Source of the DNA: Istiophorus platypterus | Taxonomy: Eukaryota; Chordata; Actinopteri; Istiophoriformes; Istiophoridae | Length of the DNA stretch: 64,000 nucleotides | Direction: 5' to 3' | NCBI GenBank assembly: GCA_016859345.1 | Contig: CM029120.1 | Coordinates: 6,809,501 to 6,873,500 of the forward strand | Shown: piece after piece, positions 57,801 to 64,000 of the stretch | How the letters are laid out: every line of letters begins with the position of its first letter | How positions within the stretch are numbered: position 1 is the first letter of the stretch | The notes under the pieces: model-generated | Seen by the model: the letters and a program-made list of their open reading frames with translations, nothing else | The model's database searches: none | What the model was told of the DNA's origin: nothing | Program-made: the position numbers and the translations under genes

Positions 57801-60265
57801 TATCTGTGTATTTACCAACGTGAGCAGTGTACTTACTTGTACTTGAGTTCTCTGGTGAGCTCATGCTGCGTCTGTTCAAGCTCCTGTCTGGTCGTGACAT
57901 GTTCGTCAATGACATCTCTGATCTCTGCCTTCACCAACTGTAGCTTGGTATACAACTGTACCAGAACAGGGAAATATTAATTACTGGTGCCACTTAAGCT
58001 ATCGCAGACAAATGTTTACATTTAAAAACAAACACCATAAGGGCCTGACAAGCCGTTCACTGAGACGATTTAAACTAAATAAATTCTACTGTCCCAAGAA
58101 GAAAAGTCTAAAAATTTTCTTTGTCAACCAATAAATGATAAATTGAATTCTTTGAACGGTCCAGAGAAAACTGGACTCACAGGTGCTACCTCTCATGGTG
58201 ACGTCTCTCTTTTAATAAAAGATCCTTATTTACAAATAAGATTACCTGATTAAATAATGGCTGACTGGTCCTGGGATAGTCACATTGGAACACACTAGCG
58301 AGTGAGTCATCTTACCCTCTTCAGCTTCTTTGTCTTTAGTTCCACCTCCTGCTGCAAGGAGGAGAATGTTTCTTTCATTTCTGAGGTCTCCTCATCCTGC
58401 AGCATCATCTGCTGCTGGATCTCTCTCTCTCGTCTTATCTGCGAAATCGTAGAGCAAACATTTAACTCGATTCGCGTTGAATACAAAGAGTTACACCCTT
58501 TAAAAAATGGAGTCGGTTCAGGTTCCATTTTCTAAGTTCAGACAATCCGCCACAACACTTGTATAAACACAAGATGAAAATATTTGGGGGGGGGGGTGTT
58601 AAAAAATAAAAAAATAATTATTGTTTTTATGAACAACAACTCACCTGTTCTGCAATCTCCTGCCTCTTCAGCTCCAGCATTTTTTGTTGTTCATTGGTGT
58701 GATCAATTATAGTCTTTCCTCCGACTAACAGTTTGCTCTCCATGGCCTGTGAACAAAGGCATACAATAAATTATTTATGCAAATTTCTTTTTGTTCCACC
58801 AGTGTCTCACTTATCAGACACTGTGCTGTTTAAGTACGAGCTACATGATCTTCACCGGTACCTTATATTTCTCTATGATCTTCTCCAAAGCATCCTGATC
58901 CCACTGCATATCCTCCATGCTCTTTCTGTGTTCATTCAGGGGTTTTGACTTCTCGATGCTTCCCAGGCAGGTCAGACTCTTGGGGACGTCGCCTCCCTCT
59001 TTCATGTACTGTTTCTCACCGGATACCTCCCGAACAGCCTCCCACACCTCTGCATCCTTCTCTTTAAGGATCTCCTCCTCCATACCAGCCAGACTTTTAC
59101 TAAGCCTTTTACTATTCCTCCTCCTTCTCCTCTCCTTTGCAAGCATCCCTTGCTCCTCCAGCTGGGCTTTCAGGCGCGCGATCTCCTCCTGAAACTCCCT
59201 CAGCAGGGCATCCTTGGGGTCCTCATTAATCCGAGGTTTGTTCTTTATGTTCTTGGCTCTGCTGGCGTACCTGAGCGTGGCCAGGGATTCCTCAAAATTC
59301 TTGTGCGAAGGCCCCACTGTTGCTAACATGACAGTCTTTGCATTGCCGCCCAGCGAGTCCTGGAGCAAGCGGGTCAGCTTGGAGTCTCTGTACGGGATGT
59401 GGGAGCTCTTCCCGTCCACCAGGGCCGAAATGACGTTCCCCAGCGCTGAGAGAGACAGGTTGATTTTTGCCGCTTCCTTCAGTCGCCTCCCTTTGGCGCC
59501 CGTCTTGCTCTGGCGCTCGCTGCCAGCCAGGTCAACCATATTCAGCTTCCCGACCCGGATGTGGTCCTCGCCATCTGGCCCCACTTCACTGCACTCCACC
59601 GTTATGACGAAGATTGCATGAGACCGAGAGCTGCGTTCGTTCATGTTGGTGAACCCCACGGACCTGGACTGGTTGCCTATGTTCATCACGTGCTCAATCT
59701 CATTGACGTTCTTTGTCACCACTGAGGACAAGTCTTTCACATAAACCCCAAAGTCTGGATTTTCCTTCAGCTCCAGTTTCTTGTTGTTGTCTTTGCACAG
59801 CAGGTCTCTGACTTCCTCCTGGTAGATCTCGAGGTACGATGACCTCACCAGGTATTTCTGATTCTGAGTTCTGGATATCTGTGTGAAAATGTGCTGAAAT
59901 GAATTTGGTATCACCCCCCTCCTCTCCGGGTCGTTGGAAACCCCTTGCATGGTGTGCGTTTTACCTGTTCCAGTTTGTCCGTAGGCAAATATGGTCCCGT
60001 TGAAGCCCTGGAGCACGGACTCCACAAGAGGTCTGGCAGCATCATCATAAATGTCGGTTTGTTTTGAATCCCAGCCGTACACGGAATCGAACGTGAACAC
60101 TTTCATTGGCTCATCAGGTGGTGCCTTCGGGTTCCTGATGGTGATCTGCCCCAGTTTGTCATCGATCTCCAAAATGTTTTCGCTCTCCGCCGCCTCCTCT
60201 CTCCTGCTCAGCGGCCGACAGCGGACCACCACCCTGATCGCCTCGCAGTGTTTGCTTTTAGACAT
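54723..60265 (-). CDS. kif3c: Kinesin-2 motor subunit KIF3C, complete, 8 exons
   Basis: KIF3C is a plus-end-directed kinesin-2 motor that pairs mainly with KIF3A and carries cargo along microtubules, chiefly in neurons. Exons: 60265-58862, 58746-58645, 58438-58316, 57955-57837, 56992-56876, about 56049-55956, 55313-55135 and 54873-54723, about 762 residues (human about 793). The motor domain (1-345) has P-loop GQTGTGKT (96-103), switch I NERSSRSH (209-216) and switch II DLAGSE (245-250), all intact. After it come a basic cluster (377-387), a neck, a stalk coiled coil and a Ser-rich tail. KIF3C rather than KIF3B: the tail has YKRPISQYA, LELDMSPP and VRKSQSW, and the first coding exon is very large. 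One internal acceptor is ambiguous. The loop-11 insert of mammalian KIF3C is absent. Confidence 0.94.
55135..55313 (-). CDS. kif3c: kif3c exon 7, tail
   Basis: Acceptor ttacag, donor gtgaga, 179 bp. It encodes AENIMLLELDMSPPTMFTLN and ends SSRVRKSQS. LELD-SPP and VRKS-SW are the KIF3C tail signatures. Confidence 0.93.
55956..56057 (-). CDS. kif3c: kif3c exon 6, tail; 5' boundary uncertain
   Basis: It encodes VKRRPLSAVGYKRPISQYAQ, then MAVAAATGAPSRYQ, and ends at donor gtcagt. The best acceptor (actcag, exon from 56057) is in the wrong phase for the previous exon. The acceptor aagag, with the exon from 56049, restores the frame as SE-R-RPLSAVGYK. A small unseen exon in between would also solve it. 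Confidence 0.85.
56876..56992 (-). CDS. kif3c: kif3c exon 5
   Basis: Acceptor ttgcag, donor gtcggt, 117 bp. It encodes YLLIENFIPPEEKNKIMNRL and HFDSEEDQWRLQPVIPSE, the conserved end of the stalk. Confidence 0.94.
57837..57955 (-). CDS. kif3c: kif3c exon 4, stalk coiled coil
   Basis: Acceptor gtacag, donor gtaagt, 119 bp. It encodes LYTKLQLVKAEIRDVIDEHV and on to HELTRELKY. Ends in phase 2. Confidence 0.94.
58316..58438 (-). CDS. kif3c: kif3c exon 3, stalk coiled coil
   Basis: Acceptor tcgcag, donor gtaaga, 123 bp. It encodes IRREREIQQQMMLQDEETSE and reaches KTKKLKR. It is alpha-helical and heptad-rich. Confidence 0.95.
58645..58746 (-). CDS. kif3c: kif3c exon 2, stalk coiled coil
   Basis: Acceptor tcacag, donor gtgagt, 102 bp. 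It encodes AMESKLLVGGKTIIDHTNEQ, then QKMLELKRQEIAEQ, a highly conserved kinesin-2 stalk segment. Confidence 0.95.
58862..60265 (-). CDS. kif3c: kif3c first coding exon, motor domain and neck
   Basis: It opens with ATG, MSKSKHCEAIRVVVRCRPLS, and runs 468 codons to EKYK before donor gtaccg. It contains the whole motor domain with intact nucleotide-binding motifs and the conserved end IKNKPRINEDPKDALLREFQ. One huge exon for the motor is typical of KIF3C. Confidence 0.96.
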
Positions 60266-60660
60266 TTTTTGTCAAAGATTTTAAGGAGCATAACTATCCT
60301 CACCGCGTTAAAAAGCCAGCATCTCGGGCGTTGGCCCGTATTTTGCGCATCTCCTTCTCCGTACAGGTGCAGCGGGCAGCGTAAGCCGACAGACACACCT
60401 CATTTGAGGCAATCCGAGCCGCTTTTATCAGTCAGTTGATCCCGGCGTCTCCTCCGCCTTGAGCATCTCTCGGAAAGGATGCAGCTGAGGGAGGGGGGGA
60501 ACCCACCACCCACCCAGCCGGCCCGGCCCAGCCCACACAGCCTCCCCACTGGTACACACCCTGCTCTGCGGACAATGGAAACCAGACATGTGACCTGCGC
60601 AACCAATTGGATTAGAGCTGGTCTTCTCATGCTCTAATTCTGTAATGGGTGATTAATTAC
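60266..60660 (-). promoter_or_regulatory. kif3c: kif3c 5' region and promoter
   Basis: GC-richer than its flanks, especially 60400-60560, directly upstream of the kif3c start codon. It must hold the 5' UTR and core promoter unless a far-upstream non-coding exon exists. No TATA box is obvious. Confidence 0.5.
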
Positions 60661-60767
60661 CAGCCCAACTAGCAAGTGAACGCACCTATACGGGGGGAAA
60701 AAAAATAATAAATACATACACAGACAAAAAAAGTTTGATTCAATAACAAAAAAAAAAAAAAAAAAAT

Positions 60768-60773
60768 TTATTC
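60768..60773 (-). terminator. hadha: Candidate hadha poly(A) signal
   Basis: AATAAA on the minus strand about 655 bases after the stop codon, followed by a T-rich stretch. It is the last hexamer before the kif3c promoter. Confidence 0.45.
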
Positions 60774-61426
60774 AAGCTCCACATTTACATCACCTTTCAA
60801 ACCAGGCCGGGAAATCTTCAAGGTACAAAAAAGGAAGACACTGTCTAAAGCATAATGGTAGACATTCATCAGTAATGAAAACTTAATTTGCCAGCTGCAA
60901 ACTATTTGAATTCCTTTACCTTTACAGTGTCTTTATTTATTTGCAATGTGTGAATAATTAGGCCTCGAATGCTCCTCAATCTATACACCATCAAGTAAAT
61001 CAATAATGTTAAAGTACAATAAAAAAAACATCAATTTTTGCTAATATACACTCAGTTGCACACCTAGCTAAAACTAATGCAGTCTACTGCCATACAACAG
61101 TCATGCTACCTTCATGATGATCAGTTTTGTTGAAACTGTTTTAGTTGCAATAAGAGAAACACGTATGTTAACGCTATACAGCACCGCACTCTGCAGCCTC
61201 TAAAAATGATCACAGGGTTGGAATAGTTTCAGCAAACACTAAACATTATAACCTTCACAATGATAGCATTTTCTGCAGGACATCAGCTTTAGCTAGGTGT
61301 ACCTATTAAAACTGGCAACTGAGTGTATTTTCAGGATGTTTTGCCTCCTCATGATATAAATGTTAGGCACATTTTTGTGGAAGGCGGGAGTTTTATTATG
61401 AGCTATTGGCACACGTGGTGAGTCTT
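60768..61426 (-). other. hadha: Probable hadha 3' UTR
   Basis: Gene-free AT-rich sequence from the hadha stop to a minus-strand AATAAA at 60768-60773. A 20-base A run (T on the sense strand) follows at 60748-60767. A 3' UTR of about 660 bases is plausible. Confidence 0.55.
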
Positions 61427-61572
61427 TCACTTGTGAAATTTCTTGCTGGAATCCTTTGCGTGATCCAACAGGAGCTGGCATGGCGTGAACTGATTTCCAT
61501 AGACAGCTTCATATGACCTCATCTTCTCCACCAGCTTGTCAGCACCAAAGGTGTCCACAAAACGGAAAGGTC
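61427..61572 (-). CDS. hadha: hadha last coding exon
   Basis: Acceptor ctccag, 146 bp with the TGA stop. It encodes GPFRFVDTFGADKLVEKMRS, then FTPCQLLLDHAKDSSKKFHK. The end aligns with the human C-terminus. Confidence 0.95.
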
Positions 61573-63773
61573 CTGGAGGCAGTAAGATATCGTATTAGAT
61601 CAGACAGAATATATATACTGTTCCTGGGCTTTCAAATTCACATGAATAGTAGAACAAAAAGGAGCTTATGCTCTTTTCACTGACAGACTAAACAGACACT
61701 GAATATAAGCTGTTCAGATGACCATGACTAAGGTTGAAATCTAACCTCCGAGGCAGGGAGGGAATCCCAGGCCAAACACAGCCCCAATGTCTCCTTCCAA
61801 AGGGTTGTTCAGAATACCCTCTTGCAAACACAGCACGGCCTCATTGACAAATCGGGAAACAAGCCTGTACTGGACATCAGAGTCTGATGATCTGTAAAAA
61901 AATAAAAATAAATATTTAATAAAAGAAAATAAAAAAATAAAAAAATAAATAAAAAAATCACAAGAACAGTGTTTTGCAAGTGAAAATTTAACATTAGTAA
62001 AATTTAATATATAATAAGGAAAACAGGATTTGTTTGTCTTAAAGACAAAAAAAACCCTTATAAGTAACATTAGTGAATATTTCCAGTTAAATTAACAGCA
62101 TAGTAATTTTGTATAAGATAAGATGAAACATGCATCTGCAGCCGCATTGTTACATCCACGGTTGTCCAGTGTTAACTTACACAGCAGGATTTGGTGTTAT
62201 TTTGTATTTCTCAAGGATGTCTTCAATTTCTGGGTTGACCTCTCTGACTTTGAGTCCTGGCTGGTAGATGTAGCAACCCTTTCCTGATTTGCGGCCTGGA
62301 GTGGGAATAAAACCATGGATTAAATACTTATACAACACAAGCTCACATGAATAAATACTTAAGTACTTCACATCCATCTAAAAGTACGACACAGTCCTTT
62401 AATGTGACCACCCATACCCTTAAATCCCAAGTCCACCATGGTCTTCAGAACCTCCACATTTCCACCACCGAAGCGAGAGCCAAAAGCTTTGCCGAGATCC
62501 TCTGCCACATGGGCAGCTACGTCGATACCAACTTCATCAGCCAGTGTGGCGGCGCCCACTGGGAACCCAAAGCTTGTGGTGAGTGCATCTAACTTCTTGG
62601 GGTCCACACCTTCCTGCAAGTCCACAATGGATAAATTAATATGATTTTTTTTAATACAACATAACATAAACATGACATAACATAAAAGAACATGACAAAT
62701 ACAACATAAAAACATCATAAACATAACATAACAGATAAAGCAATGGACAGATGTGCTTTGTTCAACTGAGCCAACTCTGTACACCCTGTGCTTAGCAAAT
62801 ACAGTATTGACAGCTACAGTTTGTACTGTAATGCTACTAACCTGAAGTACTCGTACAGCTTCAGCCAACATTGGAGCCAAACACCTCGTTGTGTAGAATC
62901 CAGGTCCATCCTGCAAAGACATTTGTGAAATATATTACTGCAGTGTACCAAAATGTGACTCAAGGCGGTAATTACTTTAAGATACTGCTGTGATTGATAT
63001 TTTTGGCTGAATCACTTTGAGCCACTTGTTGGTCATTTGTTGTCTTTTAGAGGTTTCATTGTGAATATATAATAGTCTTCCAAGATATTAATAATAAAAG
63101 TCTTCCAAGGTATTCATCGTCTAGTATCTACACAGGGAAAAAAAAACAAAAAACAAAAAACAAAACATAAAACAAAACAAGACACTAAAACTCACCCCAA
63201 CAACTATAATGACTTTGCCCTGCTTCAGGCCGACTGCCACAGCAGAGGCCGTAGTGTCCTTTGATGTCTTATCAGTGGTTATAATCTCAAGGAGCTGCAT
63301 CTTGTCGACCGGAGAGAAGTAGTGCATTCCAACCACCTGAGGACACAGAGGCAATATTCAGTAACACAGTCTCTTAATTTAAAAGTAAACTTCCCAAACA
63401 ATCCCAAATACAAACCTTGTCTGGTCTCTTGCTGGCAGCAGCAATATCCTTGATGGGCAGAGCGGATGTATTGCTGGCAAATATGCAGTGAGGGGGGACC
63501 ACCTGCAGGCAAATGTTTGTTAGCTCAAAGTCACAGGTACACTATGACACTATGATGATTACATTCTCTTTTTAACAAAAGGCCTTCTAAGTCACACTTA
63601 CAGCCTCCACCTCCTTCAGGACTGCATGCTTGATGTTAATGTCTTCGAACACAGCTTCAATAACCATGTCTGCCTTTTCAAAGCCTTTGTAATCCTGTGC
63701 GCCGGTCAAGTTGGACAGTATGGAGTCTCTCTGAAACGACGTGATGCTCTTTTTTTTGGTCTTGTCATTGAGC
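61427..63773 (-). CDS. hadha: Trifunctional enzyme alpha subunit, 3' part only
   Basis: HADHA is the mitochondrial inner-membrane protein with long-chain enoyl-CoA hydratase and 3-hydroxyacyl-CoA dehydrogenase activities; it works with HADHB in beta-oxidation. Eight exons (63773-63602, 63502-63416, 63336-63196, 62910-62842, 62613-62418, 62295-62181, 61891-61746, 61572-61427) join in frame into about 357 codons, roughly residues 405-763 of the human protein. They cover the second half of the dehydrogenase NAD domain and both C-terminal 3HCDH domains. The catalytic pair is visible: His of HYFSPVDKMQLLE (63324-63322) and the Glu 12 residues later (63288-63286), equivalent to human Glu510. The protein ends QLLLDHAKDSSKKFHK. 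The hydratase half and the mitochondrial signal lie off the right edge. Confidence 0.96.
61746..61891 (-). CDS. hadha: hadha exon, second 3HCDH domain
   Basis: Acceptor ttacag, donor gttaga, 146 bp. It encodes SSDSDVQYRLVSRFVNEAVL, then EGDIGAVFGLGFPPCLG, a strongly conserved block. Confidence 0.95.
62181..62295 (-). CDS. hadha: hadha exon
   Basis: Acceptor ctccag, donor gtaagt, 115 bp. It encodes RKSGKGCYIYQPGLKVREVN, then PEIEDILEKYKITPNPA. GRKSGKGFY is the family motif (Cys for Phe here). Confidence 0.94.
62418..62613 (-). CDS. hadha: hadha exon, 3HCDH C-terminal domain
   Basis: Acceptor ttgcag, donor gtatgg, 196 bp. It encodes EGVDPKKLDALTTSFGFPVG and VAAHVAEDLGKAFGSRFGGG. Confidence 0.95.
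62655..62735. repeat. Degenerate ACATAA tandem repeat in a hadha intron
   Basis: Imperfect repeats of acataacata/acataaacat in the intron between exons 62613 and 62842. Confidence 0.7.
62842..62910 (-). CDS. hadha: hadha exon, 3HCDH C-terminal domain
   Basis: Acceptor ttgcag, donor gttagt, 69 bp. It encodes DGPGFYTTRCLAPMLAEAVR and VLQ, the family signature after the NAD domain. Confidence 0.95.
63196..63336 (-). CDS. hadha: hadha exon with catalytic His and Glu
   Basis: Acceptor cctcag, donor gtgagt, 141 bp. It encodes VVGMHYFSPVDKMQLLEIIT and AVAVGLKQGKVIIVVG. The His and Glu of the dehydrogenase dyad are both present. Confidence 0.95.
63416..63502 (-). CDS. hadha: hadha exon, NAD-binding domain
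   Basis: Acceptor ctgcag, donor gtttgt, 87 bp. It encodes VVPPHCIFASNTSALPIKDI and AAASKRPDK. FASNTSALPI is invariant in the family. Confidence 0.95.
63602..63773 (-). CDS. hadha: hadha exon, NAD-binding domain
   Basis: Acceptor aataag, donor gtaagt, 172 bp. It encodes LNDKTKKKSITSFQRDSILS and KADMVIEAVFEDINIKH. ADMVIEAVFED is the hallmark of the dehydrogenase NAD domain. Confidence 0.95.
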
Positions 63774-64000
63774 CTTATTAGGAATAAAATTCAAATGATC
63801 CATCAGGGTACATATATACACACACATTTAGGTTCCAACATATTTATGCTACGAAATGTACAACTTCTTTGAAATATATTTTACAGGTGATCTGAAAGCT
63901 TTAGGTTCTTCAGTCATTAGACATGTAACTTTATCTAGTATATTTAGAGACTTGATTGATTAAACAGGGCCCTATTTTAACCATGCGACCGCAACAGCAC

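Noticed and set aside
57570..57980. 136-codon plus-strand frame
   Set aside because: Mostly kif3c intron plus the antisense of exon 4; no homology.
59214..59621. 135-codon plus-strand frame
   Set aside because: Antisense shadow of the kif3c motor exon.
54723..60265. Assignment to kif3b
   Set aside because: The motor resembles KIF3B, but the tail (LELDMSPP, VRKSQSW), the giant first exon and the synteny indicate kif3c.
62368..62922. 184-codon frame with hydrophobic Cys/Met stretch (possible membrane protein)
   Set aside because: It spans two hadha exons plus an intron made of ACATAA repeats; the hydrophobic part is the translated repeat.

Overview
This window is vertebrate genomic DNA, very probably from a percomorph teleost fish. 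It has split genes with GT/AG introns, CpG-rich promoters, many CA, CT and AT microsatellites, and several short repeat families that I recognise from spiny-rayed fish genomes. The calls rest on reading exons and splice sites by eye. No database search was run.

Four protein-coding genes are present, all on the minus strand, so transcription runs right to left. From right to left they are: (1) the 3' part of hadha (mitochondrial trifunctional protein alpha subunit; 8 exons, 61427-63773; the 5' part lies beyond the right edge); (2) kif3c (kinesin-2 motor, 8 exons, 54723-60265); (3) asxl2 (Polycomb / BAP1-cofactor family, 12 coding exons, 41732-53621, a continuous frame of 1200 codons); (4) dtnb (beta-dystrobrevin, 16 coding exons found, 8192-34160, plus a non-coding 5' exon at 35283-35329 and a probable first exon in the CpG-rich block near 37576). 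The order dtnb-asxl2-kif3c-hadha matches human 2p23. This identifies the paralogues as dtnb rather than dtna, and asxl2 rather than asxl1 or asxl3.

Layout: 1-8191 is the 3' side of dtnb (last exon unresolved), rich in short repeats. 8192-37960 is dtnb with large introns. 37961-38917 is short intergenic DNA. 38918-41731 is the likely asxl2 3' UTR. 41732-53750 is asxl2. 53880-54722 is the kif3c 3' UTR. 54723-60660 is kif3c and its promoter. 60768-61426 is the hadha 3' UTR. 61427-64000 is hadha. The gene-to-gene gaps on the right are very short: about 130-230 bp from the kif3c poly(A) candidates to the asxl2 5' region, and about 1.2 kb from the kif3c start codon to the hadha stop codon.

The four proteins belong to different processes (dystrophin complex, chromatin, microtubule transport, fatty-acid beta-oxidation). 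They are neighbours by conserved synteny, not as an operon. I saw no virus, mobile coding element, CRISPR array, RNA gene or clearly undescribed system. The most interesting points are the KIF3C protein, which lacks the mammalian loop-11 insert and has a divergent neck; a perfect 15-bp hairpin beside the dtnb first-exon donor; an intronic (GAA)16 tract in dtnb; and five copies of a foldback repeat.
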